A DNA stretch of 64,000 nt from assembly GCF_050942215.1 (NCBI RefSeq), contig NZ_CP192056.1, forward strand, positions 868,001 to 932,000, given 5' to 3'. Positions within the stretch are counted from its first letter, which is position 1. Each line of letters starts with the position of its first letter. Under the pieces are notes generated by a model, which saw nothing but the letters and a program-made list of their open reading frames with translations, made no database searches and had not been told where the DNA came from. Both the position numbers and the translations under genes were made by a program. Positions 52,095 to 60,559 of the stretch are shown here, one piece after another. The stretch is from Sphaerimonospora sp050942215. GTDB lineage: Bacteria > Actinomycetota > Actinomycetes > Streptosporangiales > Streptosporangiaceae.

Positions 52095-52826
52095 CTACCC
52101 GGGAACCCTGGCCACGCAGAAGACGGTCTGGCCGAAGGGCGGCCTGATGATGCGCTCGATCATCCGCGTCATCGGTACGACGGTCCGGTCGTAGATCTTG
52201 ACGAGCCGGGGGTCGGGGTAGCCGACGCCGCCTCGCCGTACCGCGGCCCACCAGGCGATGCCGCCCAGGAAGTTGATCGGCTTGAGCACGTCGACCTCCA
52301 GCCCGGCGGCGGTGACGGCGGCGCGCAGCGTGGCGGGGGTGTATCGCCTGACATGTCCGACCTTGCGGTCGAAGTCTCCGTACAGCTGCATATATCCGGG
52401 GACCCAGATCACGATCCGTCCACCCGGAACGGTCACCTTCGCGAGGGAGCGCAGAGCCTCGGCGTCCTCCTCGATGTGCTCCAGGACGTTCATCATCACG
52501 ACCGTGTCCACCGGGTCGGCCAGGGGGATCTCGGCGGGCAGCCCGAACCGGAGCACGGAGACGTCGTCGCGAGGGGCGAACCGCTTCTCGAGCTGCTCGA
52601 CGCAGTAGGGATCGAAGTCGCTCACGACCAGCCGGTCGAGGCGGGGGAGGAACTGCTCCGCGAAGTGGCCCAGGCCGGACCCGATTTCGAGCATCGAGCG
52701 TCCGACATGCGGAGCGACCATGTCGTACTCGTACTGCCGGTAGTTCTTCGCCTCGTCGCCACCGAGATGGTTCTCCAGGGCATTGTCTCCGGCCGCCGGC
52801 TGGACTACACGGTCATACCCAGACAT
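52095..52826 (-). CDS. Class I SAM-dependent methyltransferase
   Basis: 243-aa methyltransferase. SAM motif I MLEIGSGLGHFAEQF (about residues 45-59), motif II VSDFDPYCVEQL, and motif post-II VVMMNVLEHIEED. The lack of an N-terminal domain and the RRYTPATLRAAVTAAGLEV end are usual for small-molecule or lipid/sugar methyltransferases. Substrate unknown. Begins at ATG 52826; divergent from the sigma-factor gene. Confidence 0.88.
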   Translation of the reverse strand: MSGYDRVVQPAAGDNALENHLGGDEAKNYRQYEYDMVAPHVGRSMLEIGSGLGHFAEQFLPRLDRLVVSDFDPYCVEQLEKRFAPRDDVSVLRFGLPAEIPLADPVDTVVMMNVLEHIEEDAEALRSLAKVTVPGGRIVIWVPGYMQLYGDFDRKVGHVRRYTPATLRAAVTAAGLEVDVLKPINFLGGIAWWAAVRRGGVGYPDPRLVKIYDRTVVPMTRMIERIIRPPFGQTVFCVARVPG

Positions 52827-52958
52827 AAGATCCTCTTTACGCGCTGACGGACGTCGAAAGTTTAGTGGTCATCGGATTCCGGAGCGTCGCCTTCCGCGGC
52901 CTTCACCCGATGACCTACCCCGAATGCGCCGGCTCTCGACGCCACGACCTAGGACGCC

Positions 52959-53513
52959 ATGGACGACGATGAGGCAGTGACCCGGTCGCTCGCCGGTGAC
53001 CTCGATGCCTATGAGGTGCTGGTCACCAGGTACAGCGTGGTCGCACACCGTACGGCGAGCTTCCTCGGCGCGGGCGACGAGGCCGAGGACGTCGTCCAGG
53101 AGGCGTTCGTCAAGGCGTTCCGCCACCTGGCGAGCTTCCGCCGCGACGCGGCCTTCAAACCGTGGCTGCTGCGCATCGTGGCCAACGAGACGCACAATCT
53201 CACCCGGTCGCGTGGCCGCCGTGCCGATCTGACGCTGCGGCTGGAGTCGGAGCCGGATCGGGCGCGTGGGCCGTACGAGCCGGAGGACCCCGAGGGGGTG
53301 GCGCTCGCCACGGACGGCAGGACGCGCCTGCTCGACGCCGTGCGCACGCTGCCCGAGCGGGAACGCGCTGCGGTGACCTGCCGGTATTTACTTCAGTTGT
53401 CCGAAGCGGAGACCGCCGAGGTCCTCGGCGTGCGGCTGGGGACCGTGAAGTCGCGTACGTTCCGCGGACTTCGGCGGCTGCGAGAGGAGGTGGGCCGTGA
53501 CCTCCTCGGATGA
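52959..53513 (+). CDS. ECF RNA polymerase sigma factor
   Basis: 184-aa extracytoplasmic-function sigma factor. Region 2 with ASFLGAGDEAEDVVQEAFVKAFRHL (about residues 30-55), and region 4 with LPERERAAVTCRYLLQ...LGVRLGTVKSRTFRGLRRLREEV. No zinc-type anti-sigma gene follows; instead a one-helix membrane protein overlaps its end by 17 bases, so it is likely the cognate anti-sigma factor. ATG at 52959. Regulon unknown. Confidence 0.94.
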   Translation: MDDDEAVTRSLAGDLDAYEVLVTRYSVVAHRTASFLGAGDEAEDVVQEAFVKAFRHLASFRRDAAFKPWLLRIVANETHNLTRSRGRRADLTLRLESEPDRARGPYEPEDPEGVALATDGRTRLLDAVRTLPERERAAVTCRYLLQLSEAETAEVLGVRLGTVKSRTFRGLRRLREEVGRDLLG

Positions 53514-54240
53514 TGACCGGTTCGCCGGACTGGAGGCCGACCTGCGGGCGCTCGGCGAGGCCCTGGAGGTCCCCGCGCCGCCGCCGGCGGACGTGGCCCG
53601 TGCCGTACGCGCCCGCCTGGCCGAGCCTGCCCGCCTGGCCGAGCCCGCCGGCCGGGTACGGCGCACGCCGCGGCGCCTGACCGCCGTCGTCGCGGTCTTC
53701 CTGGTCGCGCTGATCGCGGTCACCCCGCAGGGCAGGGCGGCCGTGGTCGCGATGCTGAGTTTCGCCGGGGTGGAGATCAGCATCGGCGGGCCTGGTCCAC
53801 TCCCGACCGGCGTTCCGCACCCGCTTCCGGACGAGCGGAGGGTCACCCTCGACGAGGCCCGCCAGGTCGTACGCTTTCCGATCGGCGTGCCGTCGGCGCT
53901 GGGCGATCCGTCGGACATCAGGGTCGCCGACGGCGGCAGGGTGGTCACGCTGCTGTGGCCTGGACTCCGGCTCGACGAGTTCGACGGGACGCTCGACGTG
54001 GTCTTCCGCAAGGATCTCGGCGAGCCGTGGCCGCGTCAGGTCTCCGGCGTCGGCGGATGGTGGATCAGCCGGCCGCACGCCGTCTCGTACGTGCCGCGGC
54101 ACGGCGGCGCCCCCCGCGAGGAGCGGGTCGCCGGCCCCACCCTCATCTGGCAGCGGGACACGGGCGACGCCAACGTCGGCATGCGCCTGGAATGCGCTGA
54201 CTATCAGGAGGCGCTGCGTATCGCCCACTCGATCCACTGA
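53497..54240 (+). CDS. Probable membrane anti-sigma factor
   Basis: 247-aa protein with a cytoplasmic ~60-residue N-terminus, one membrane helix (RLTAVVAVFLVALIAVTP, about 68-85), and a ~155-residue outside domain (ISIGGPGPLPTGVPHPLP...). It overlaps the sigma gene and starts at GTG 53497, typical of sigma/anti-sigma pairs. The classic zinc HxxxCxxC motif is absent, so it may be a different type. The outside domain could sense envelope state. Confidence 0.7.
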   Translation: MTSSDDDRFAGLEADLRALGEALEVPAPPPADVARAVRARLAEPARLAEPAGRVRRTPRRLTAVVAVFLVALIAVTPQGRAAVVAMLSFAGVEISIGGPGPLPTGVPHPLPDERRVTLDEARQVVRFPIGVPSALGDPSDIRVADGGRVVTLLWPGLRLDEFDGTLDVVFRKDLGEPWPRQVSGVGGWWISRPHAVSYVPRHGGAPREERVAGPTLIWQRDTGDANVGMRLECADYQEALRIAHSIH

Positions 54241-54415
54241 GCGTAGGGTCAGGTCAGCCTGCTTTCCCGCATGATGTCCGACAGGTATAAATAGCTAAAT
54301 GTCGGCAAAGGCAGATCCGCCCGCGAGAGGCGTGCCGCGAGTCGCCGGGCGGGGCAAGGAGGTGGGGCTTGCGCCGCGAGCGGTTCGGCATCGGCCGCGT
54401 TCGAACCGAGGAGAC

Positions 54416-55180
54416 ATGAGCGGGCGAGTGAGCCGGTCTCGGCTGCCCCTGCCGCATGCGGCCGGAAGACGCTTCTTTACCGTTGAAACGCCGACCTCGG
54501 TCGAATGCGAGGATTATCGTGACATCTGCGGCTTCTGTGCCGAAATTAATCAGGTGTCCGAGTATAACCTCCTCTGGGAATTGTTTCCCGAGCATGACTT
54601 GGGTGACTTCCTCCTCTGTGAGACCGAGAACTTCGTGGTGATCCCTGCGGTCGGAGCGGCGTGCGACGGCTATGTCCTCATCTCCCCCCGCGCGCACGTG
54701 CTGTCCTTCGCGCATCTCGATCCGGCGCTCGATGGTGAGTTGCGCGATTTGCTGCGCCGTCTCGGCGATCATCTACACCGGCTTTTCGGCCATCGGGTTT
54801 GGGCGTTCGAGCACGGAGCCGAGTCGTTCCGCAACCGTGGGGGCTCCTGCACCGATCATGCCCACATCACTATGTTTCCCGCGAAACCCGGCATCGACCT
54901 TGTGCGTGCCGTCGGTGGACATTTCGTACTACACGCCGTCGCTGATCACCTGCCCGAGTTGTCTCGCCAAGTGCTGGAGCGGAGGACGTCCTATTTCTGG
55001 ATCCGTGCTGTCGACGGCCGAATGTGGATCTGCGACGCACCCCATACGTTGTCGCAGTTTCTCCGCAGGGCGATATTCCGAGATCTGGGCCGTCCCGATG
55101 AGTGGGATTGGGCTGTGTTCCCGCAGAAGGCGCACGTACGCGCCACCCTCGGCAGGTTTCACGAGACACCGATGGCCTGA
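54416..55180 (+). CDS. HIT-like (histidine triad superfamily) protein
   Basis: 254-aa protein. A CxxC (Cys38, Cys41; DICGFCAEIN) precedes a central beta-sheet, and the active-site strand reads CTDHAHITMFPA (residues 145-156), i.e. HxHxT where true HIT proteins have HxHxH. ATG 54416 has GAGGAG just upstream; an in-frame ATG at 54299 is less likely. The local base composition is lower in GC than the flanks, a sign of transfer. It may hydrolyse or transfer nucleotide phosphates, as HIT/GalT relatives do. First gene of an unusual small cluster. Confidence 0.75.
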   Translation: MSGRVSRSRLPLPHAAGRRFFTVETPTSVECEDYRDICGFCAEINQVSEYNLLWELFPEHDLGDFLLCETENFVVIPAVGAACDGYVLISPRAHVLSFAHLDPALDGELRDLLRRLGDHLHRLFGHRVWAFEHGAESFRNRGGSCTDHAHITMFPAKPGIDLVRAVGGHFVLHAVADHLPELSRQVLERRTSYFWIRAVDGRMWICDAPHTLSQFLRRAIFRDLGRPDEWDWAVFPQKAHVRATLGRFHETPMA

Positions 55181-55231
55181 TCGACCGGACACTGTGCGTG
55201 AGCCGCCAACCGGAATGAAGGGACGGAGTTC

Positions 55232-56572
55232 GTGGCCGACTACCTCGCGGGCCGTGACGCGCCGGAAACCGTGAACCTGTCCCGGGTCCGATCGGCTGTG
55301 GACGCTTCTCTCGACCTTCTGGAGCGGTCCTACCTGCGAGTCGATGCCGATCTCGGTGGTGGGTGGTATCACGAGCTGGCGGGTCCGCTCCCCGGCCCCA
55401 CCGCGACCGCGGTCGGTCTGCTGTCCTTCCGCATGCACGGCCGGACCTTCGAGCAGTCGGACGACTGCCTGAGGTTCCTGCGGTGGAGACAGGTGTCGTC
55501 GTCGGTCCCCGAACGAAGAGGAGGCTGGGCGACGAATTCGAGCCCCGGACATTCTGTCGCGGAGTCGACCGGTTGGATCGTGCGCATGTTGGCGGAGGGC
55601 CGGTATTTCGCCGACCCGTCCGCGCCGGACCTGACGCCCGCGACCGAATGGCTGGTTCTGAACCAGAATGACGACGGCGGCTGGGGTTCTCTGCTCGGAA
55701 ACCCGTCACGAGTGTGGACGACAGGCCTGTCGCTGCGGGCGTTGATCCGAGTGGACCCGGCAGCGGCAACGGTGAACAGAGGCGTGCGCTGGCTCGTCCA
55801 ACATCAGCACCCGGAGGGCGGGTGGGGCCAGACCGGTGTACGAGCGCCGAGCGTCACGCACTCGGCGATGGCGTTGATCAGTTTGGTCGAGAGCGGCAGA
55901 AGCGAGGCCGACGAGGCGATCCGGCGCGGCTTCGCCTGGCTGGAGACGCGGGTGGAGCGCACCTTCGAAGAGGATCGGAACGCCCGGGTCGAGATGTACG
56001 ACGTGGTGGCGGGGACGGGCGACGACGTTCAGCGTTGGCGGAACACGCTCCCCCACTACGGACTCCCGTATGCGCTGTCCGCACTATTGATGAATCCGGC
56101 CGGCTCACATGCCGAGCTGATCGCCGGAGCGGTGAACACGCTACTGCGCACGCAGCTTTCCGAGGGGCGGTGGCCAAGCGTGGAAGGTGGCGAGACCGCG
56201 TCCATCTGGTCGGTCTTCCCGCACATGGAGGCCCTCGTTCAGTTGATCGGCTGGCGACCGCTGGGCTCGGAGGACACCCTCATGCTGCTGCCGGACGCTG
56301 TGATCGTTTATCGGGGCGGTGCGCACGTCAGAACCCTCGCCGAGTTGGCCAGGATGCAGCGGCGCAAGGCGATCGGCCGCGTGTTGTCCCGGCACTGGGT
56401 GTCGCTGCTGCTGGTGCTGACGACCGTGCTCGGGCTCGTCGGAGTGCTGGTGGGCAGGTTCGACTGGAAGGACTTCGGGCTCAGCGTGGCGCTGCCCATC
56501 GCACTGCTCGTTCTGCAGGAGGCGCGGCACCGGACTCGGCCCGTTGGAGGCGGCGACGGGAGTGGACGATGA
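55232..56572 (+). CDS. Prenyltransferase/squalene-cyclase-repeat (alpha/alpha toroid) membrane protein
   Basis: 446-aa protein. Repeated QW-type motifs, LNQNDDGGWGS (143-153) and QHQHPEGGWGQ (190-200), with weaker copies at RRGGWAT (95-101) and QLSEGRWPS (308-316), give a helical toroid like the barrel of terpene cyclases and prenyltransferases. The acidic catalytic motif DxDD is not seen. The C-terminus has two membrane helices (about 388-408 and 413-430). GTG start, 51 bases after the HIT-like gene, so probably the same operon. Function unknown; a non-catalytic or new-substrate toroid is possible. Confidence 0.75.
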   Translation: MADYLAGRDAPETVNLSRVRSAVDASLDLLERSYLRVDADLGGGWYHELAGPLPGPTATAVGLLSFRMHGRTFEQSDDCLRFLRWRQVSSSVPERRGGWATNSSPGHSVAESTGWIVRMLAEGRYFADPSAPDLTPATEWLVLNQNDDGGWGSLLGNPSRVWTTGLSLRALIRVDPAAATVNRGVRWLVQHQHPEGGWGQTGVRAPSVTHSAMALISLVESGRSEADEAIRRGFAWLETRVERTFEEDRNARVEMYDVVAGTGDDVQRWRNTLPHYGLPYALSALLMNPAGSHAELIAGAVNTLLRTQLSEGRWPSVEGGETASIWSVFPHMEALVQLIGWRPLGSEDTLMLLPDAVIVYRGGAHVRTLAELARMQRRKAIGRVLSRHWVSLLLVLTTVLGLVGVLVGRFDWKDFGLSVALPIALLVLQEARHRTRPVGGGDGSGR

Positions 56573-56611
56573 CCTTCCCCCTCGTGCCGGGGCACTCATC
56601 CCGGGGGCTGC

Positions 56612-57358
56612 TCATTCCGGTGGACGAGCGATGACGGTGAGGAAAGAGTCGACTCCCCGCGCCCCGACGTAGGCGCCGGCACGCTCGGCTATCGACACGT
56701 GGCCCCAGCCGGTGAGCAGCTCGTGAACGTACTCTGCTCGAAAGAAATGCCGGACATGCTGGTCCAGGCAGTAGATGTCCGGCCCGAGGCGGTGACCTCG
56801 GCCGTACAGGCGGTCGTTGACAGATTTCACCGCGAACGCGAGCGTCCCGCCCGGGCACAGCACGCGGGCCAGTTCGGCGAAGATGCGGCGAGTGGTCGCG
56901 TCGTCGAAGTAGTGCAGTGAGAGGTAGGCGTAAACGCCGTGGTAGCGACGATCAGGGAAAGGCAGCGGGTGGCGGAGATCGACATGACGGAAGCGAACCC
57001 GGTCGGCCATCTCGCCGGGCAGTGCTTCCCGCGCTCGGAGAAGAGCGTTCAGGGCGAAGTCGGTGGCGTCGACGGCGCAACCGGCCGCTGCCAGTGCCGC
57101 GGCGTCATGGCCCTGTCCACAGCCCAGTTCGAGTACGGTGCGTAGCCCATCTCGAGTGGCTTCGTGTGCACCGGCTCGACGATGGTCCGCCTCCGAGCCC
57201 TCGGTGTCTGCTTTGGGGAGCGCGGCCAAGAATTGCCGAAGGAATTCAGAATGACCCGGATCGGCATCCTGCCGGTGTGAGCTGTGCCAGCGATTCCAGT
57301 AGACCTCCTGGTCCGGTACGGACCGGTCGAGTGCTGGATCGGCCTCACGCCTGATCAT
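56612..57358 (-). CDS. Class I SAM-dependent methyltransferase
   Basis: 248-aa methyltransferase. SAM motif I VLELGCGQGHDAAALAAAGC (about 74-93), acidic motif II VDATDF, motif post-II GVYAYLSLHYF, motif III CPGGTLAFAVKSVND. Resembles methyltransferases of the thiopurine or tellurite-resistance type. Its ATG overlaps the MazG-like gene by four bases (ATGA), so the two form an operon. It converges on the toroid gene, 39 bases apart. Confidence 0.85.
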   Translation of the reverse strand: MIRREADPALDRSVPDQEVYWNRWHSSHRQDADPGHSEFLRQFLAALPKADTEGSEADHRRAGAHEATRDGLRTVLELGCGQGHDAAALAAAGCAVDATDFALNALLRAREALPGEMADRVRFRHVDLRHPLPFPDRRYHGVYAYLSLHYFDDATTRRIFAELARVLCPGGTLAFAVKSVNDRLYGRGHRLGPDIYCLDQHVRHFFRAEYVHELLTGWGHVSIAERAGAYVGARGVDSFLTVIARPPE

Positions 57359-57678
57359 TGGCCGGCCGAACGCTGGAGTTCGAGTACGAATGCCTGGGAG
57401 AAACCGCCACGCTCACGATACTTGCGTCTCCTGGCGTCCTCGACGTCGGCCGGGGTGAACCCCAGTGCAGCGGCGAGCGAGAGCACGACCTCGTACACAT
57501 CCGCGAGTTCCTGCAGGGTGTCGGCCGGTGTGTCGGCGGACAGGGCCTCGTGCGCCTCTTCAACCAGTTTGTTCCGAAGAAGGCCGATGTACTCTCCACG
57601 TTCTGCTCGTCGTACCCGAGAGGTCGCGCCCGATGCTCTGATGATCTCCGGAATTCTGTCGCGGACCAGCTTCTCCAC
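57355..57678 (-). CDS. Phosphoribosyl-ATP pyrophosphohydrolase/MazG-like protein
   Basis: 107-aa all-alpha nucleoside pyrophosphohydrolase-type protein: KLVRDRIPEIIRASG (2-16), LRNKLVEEAHEAL (34-46), and LQELADVYEVVLSLAAALGF, with the Glu/Asp metal positions EE..E and ELADV. The GTG at 57678 is taken as start; the longer frame upstream runs into the antisense of aspC and lacks a ribosome site. Likely removes pyrophosphate from an NTP. It overlaps the methyltransferase start. Confidence 0.75.
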   Translation of the reverse strand: MEKLVRDRIPEIIRASGATSRVRRAERGEYIGLLRNKLVEEAHEALSADTPADTLQELADVYEVVLSLAAALGFTPADVEDARRRKYRERGGFSQAFVLELQRSAGQ

Positions 57679-57738
57679 CGGGTCATCGTAGCCAGGCGAT
57701 CCCGCCGTGGCCGGCAGCCGCTCTCGATGGAGCGAGAT

Positions 57739-57770
57739 AAAGGCCCGGGTGGGAAACCAGCCCAGGCCTT
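57739..57770 (-). terminator. Hairpin terminator after aspC
   Basis: Imperfect stem AAGGCC..GGG..TGG / CCA..CCC..GGCCTT (57740-57770) with one wobble and a bulge, followed on the minus strand by TTTAT. It lies 21 bases past the aspC stop. Confidence 0.65.
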
Positions 57771-57790
57771 CGGGTTCTGTGGACAGTGGG

Positions 57791-58996
57791 TCAGCGGGCT
57801 TCGCTGAGGAACTTGGCCAGGCGGCTGACGCCCTCGACCAGGTCGTCGTCGCCCAGCGCGTACGACAGCCGGAAGTAGCCGGGGGTGCCGAACGCCTCGC
57901 CGGGCACCAGGGCGACCTCGGCCTCCTCAAGGATGATCTCGGCCAGCTCGGCCGACGACTGCGGCCGCCTGCCGCGGATCTCCTTGCCGAGCAGCTCCTT
58001 GACGGAGGGATAGGCGTAGAACGCGCCCAACGGCTCTGGGCAGACCACACCGGGGATCTCGTTGAGCATCCTGACGATGGTCTGGCGGCGACGGTCGAAC
58101 GCGGTGCGCATGGTGGCGGCGGCCGACAGGTCGCCGGAGACGGCGGCGAGGGCCGCGACCTGCGCGACGTTCGAGACGTTGGACGTCGCGTGCGACTGCA
58201 GGTTGGTCGCCGCCTTCACGACGTCGGCCGGACCGATGAGCCAGCCCACCCGCCAGCCGGTCATCGCGTAGGTCTTCGCCACGCCGTTCAGCACGACGAC
58301 GCGGTCCCGCAGCTCGGGTACGGCGGTGGCCACGCTGGTGAAGACGGCGTCGCCGTACACGAGGTGCTCGTAGATCTCGTCGGTGACGATCCACAGGCCC
58401 TTGTCGAGCGCCCAGCGGCCGATCTCGGCCACCTGCTCGGGGGAGTAGACGGCGCCGGTCGGGTTGGACGGGGAGACGAAGAGCAGCACCTTGGTGCGCT
58501 CGGTCAGCTTCTCGTCGAGCTGTTCGACCGAGGCGAGGTAGCCGGTCGTCTCGTCGGTCACGACGTCGACCTGGACACCGCCGGCCAGCTTGATCGCCTC
58601 CGGGTACGTCGTCCAGTACGGGGCCACGACCAGGACCTCGTCACCCGGGTCGAGCAGCGTGGCGAACGCCTGGTAGACCGCCTGCTTGCCGCCGTTGGTC
58701 ACGAGCACCTGGGCGGCGTCGACCTGGAACCCGCTGTCGCGCAGCGTCTTGTCGGCGATCGCCTGCTTCAGCTCGGGCAGGCCTGAGGCGGGCGTGTACT
58801 TGTGGAATCTGGGGTTGCGGCAGGCTTCGACCGCGGCCTCGACGATGTAGTCGGGCGTGGGAAAGTCGGGCTCGCCGGCACCGAAGCCGATGACCGGGCG
58901 ACCGGCGGCCTTCATCGCCTTGGCCTTGCTGTCCACTGCCAGCGTCGCGGACTCTGAGATCGCGGAGATACGCGCGGAGATGCGAGGTCGGGTCAT
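57791..58996 (-). CDS. aspC: Aspartate aminotransferase (class I PLP)
   Basis: 401-aa class I aminotransferase. PRISARISAISESATLAVDSKAKAMKA start, FGAGEPDFPTPDYIVEAA, Asn/Asp of the PLP pocket (FVSPSNPTGAVYS, IVTDEIYEHLVYG), and the PLP lysine in LNGVAKTYAMTGWRVGW. C-terminal PGEAFGTPGYFRLSYA. Actinobacterial synteny aspC-tRNA-Trp-secE is kept. Substrate by family is aspartate/2-oxoglutarate; prephenate activity is possible in some members. Confidence 0.92.
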   Translation of the reverse strand: MTRPRISARISAISESATLAVDSKAKAMKAAGRPVIGFGAGEPDFPTPDYIVEAAVEACRNPRFHKYTPASGLPELKQAIADKTLRDSGFQVDAAQVLVTNGGKQAVYQAFATLLDPGDEVLVVAPYWTTYPEAIKLAGGVQVDVVTDETTGYLASVEQLDEKLTERTKVLLFVSPSNPTGAVYSPEQVAEIGRWALDKGLWIVTDEIYEHLVYGDAVFTSVATAVPELRDRVVVLNGVAKTYAMTGWRVGWLIGPADVVKAATNLQSHATSNVSNVAQVAALAAVSGDLSAAATMRTAFDRRRQTIVRMLNEIPGVVCPEPLGAFYAYPSVKELLGKEIRGRRPQSSAELAEIILEEAEVALVPGEAFGTPGYFRLSYALGDDDLVEGVSRLAKFLSEAR

Positions 58997-59243
58997 GCCT
59001 CCATCGTTTCAGATCCACTACGTGAGTTTCCCCGCCATATGCGGCCGTTCGGGGGCGTGCTGCGGTACGGTTGAAGGGCACGGAGGTGATCTCCGGGCTA
59101 TGCTGTTGGCCGGAGATCGGTCGGCGTGGATGGCGTGGTTCGACGTAGCGGCCATTCGCCCGTACACTTCTCCGGTTAGTGGACCACGCGAGGAACGTGC
59201 GGACGCATCAGGGCGTTTCTCGGGGTATCGTGGTGCACGGCTT

Positions 59244-59316
59244 AGGGCACTGGCGCAATTGGTAGCGCACCGGTCTCCAAAACCGGCGGTTGGGGGTTCG
59301 AGTCCCTCGTGCCCTG
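59244..59316 (+). tRNA. tRNA-Trp (anticodon CCA)
   Basis: 73 nt. Acceptor arms AGGGCAC (59244-59250) and GTGCCCT (59309-59315), discriminator G. Anticodon CCA at 59277-59279 with stem CCGGT/ACCGG. T-loop GTTCGAGTC present. Located just upstream of secE, as in other actinobacteria. Confidence 0.97.
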
Positions 59317-59393
59317 CGGAGTGCGGTCCGCGCAACAAGGGCGTGAAAAGCGCGCCGCAAGCTGCGACGGACACGACGGATCAGGTGAGGACT

Positions 59394-59654
59394 GTGGCGA
59401 TCGACACCCGCGGCGAGACCGCCGGAAAGCCAGGCAAGTCGACCGGTGAGAAGAAGACCAAGCGCACCTCTCCCGCCCTCTTCTACCGACAGGTCGCCGC
59501 TGAGCTGCGCAAAGTCATCTGGCCACGACGGAACGAGCTCGCCTCGTACACCGGGGTGGTCTTGGTCTTTGTGGTGATCATGGTTGGCTTCGTGTTCGGG
59601 CTCGACACCCTGCTGGGCAAGGCTGTGCTCTGGATCTTCGGATCCGGATCCTGA
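59394..59654 (+). CDS. secE: Preprotein translocase subunit SecE
   Basis: 86-aa single-helix SecE. After a basic, Thr-rich N-terminus, the SecE signature FYRQVAAELRKVIWPRRNEL is followed by helix GVVLVFVVIMVGFVFGLDTLL. Part of the SecYEG channel. The GTG at 59394 with GTGAGG upstream is preferred; GTG 59385 is also in frame. nusG follows 61 bases on. Confidence 0.95.
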   Translation: MAIDTRGETAGKPGKSTGEKKTKRTSPALFYRQVAAELRKVIWPRRNELASYTGVVLVFVVIMVGFVFGLDTLLGKAVLWIFGSGS

Positions 59655-59715
59655 TCCGGGTCCGGCCCGAGACGTCTCAGCGCGTCAAGTCACCGAACGA
59701 AGAAGGAAGAGTTTC

Positions 59716-60480
59716 GTGTCCGAGTCCCCGATGCCGGCCGACCACTCCCGCGACGAGTGGGGGACCGAGCAGGACGAGGCCGTAGCAGAGGCCGGCGACA
59801 CCGAGGCCGTCGACCCAGACGCCGCCGACGGTGACACCGACTCGACCTCGGCCACGCCGGAAGTCGACGAGGACGGCGACATCGTCCCGGACGTCGATCC
59901 GGTCGAAGAGTTCAAGCGTCAACTGCGCGGGCAGATCGGCGAGTGGTATGTCATCCACTCCTACGCCGGTTACGAGAACCGCGTGAAGCAGAACATCGAG
60001 AGCCGGATCGGCAACCTCAACATGGAGGAGTACATCTTCCAGGTCGAGGTGCCGACCCACACGGTCACCGAGTTCAAGGGCGGCAAGAAGACTCCGATCA
60101 AGGAGCGGGTGCTGCCCGGTTACGTGCTGGTCCGCATGGAGCTGAGCGACGAGTCGTGGGCCGCCGTGCGGAACACGCCCGGAGTGACCGGTTTCGTCGG
60201 CCTCTCGAACCGGCCGAGCCCGCTGAACCTCGACGAGGTCGCCAAGCTGCTCGCGCCGGAGCCGTCCGAGGAGGTCAAGAAGACGACGGCCAAGACCGTC
60301 ACCGCGACCGTCGACTTCGAGATCGGCGAGTCGGTCACCGTGATGGACGGGCCGTTCGCCACGCTCCCGGCCACCGTCAGCGAGATCAGCGCCGAGTCGC
60401 AGAAACTCAAGGTGCTGGTGTCGATCTTCGGGCGGGAGACGCCGGTCGAGCTGTCGTTCAACCAGGTCTCGAAGATCTGA
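59716..60480 (+). CDS. nusG: Transcription antitermination/termination factor NusG
   Basis: 254-aa NusG with the long acidic N-terminal extension (about 70 residues) usual in actinobacteria. The NGN domain starts at EWYVIHSYAGYENRVKQNIE and has RVLPGYVLVRMELSDESW and NTPGVTGFVG. The KOW domain is FEIGESVTVMDGPFATLPATV. Binds RNA polymerase and couples with Rho and ribosomes. GTG 59716, GAAGGAAGAG in front. Confidence 0.96.
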   Translation: MSESPMPADHSRDEWGTEQDEAVAEAGDTEAVDPDAADGDTDSTSATPEVDEDGDIVPDVDPVEEFKRQLRGQIGEWYVIHSYAGYENRVKQNIESRIGNLNMEEYIFQVEVPTHTVTEFKGGKKTPIKERVLPGYVLVRMELSDESWAAVRNTPGVTGFVGLSNRPSPLNLDEVAKLLAPEPSEEVKKTTAKTVTATVDFEIGESVTVMDGPFATLPATVSEISAESQKLKVLVSIFGRETPVELSFNQVSKI

Positions 60481-60559
60481 CAGTCTCCTTTAGACTCGAT
60501 AGTCGTCCTCGCGCGCGTACGTGAGGATTTTTTAGGACAAAGGACCCGGAGAAGGACAC

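Noticed and set aside
59018..59374. Minus-strand frame with GHEGLEPPTAGFGDRCA
   Set aside because: Antisense translation of tRNA-Trp, a common false gene.
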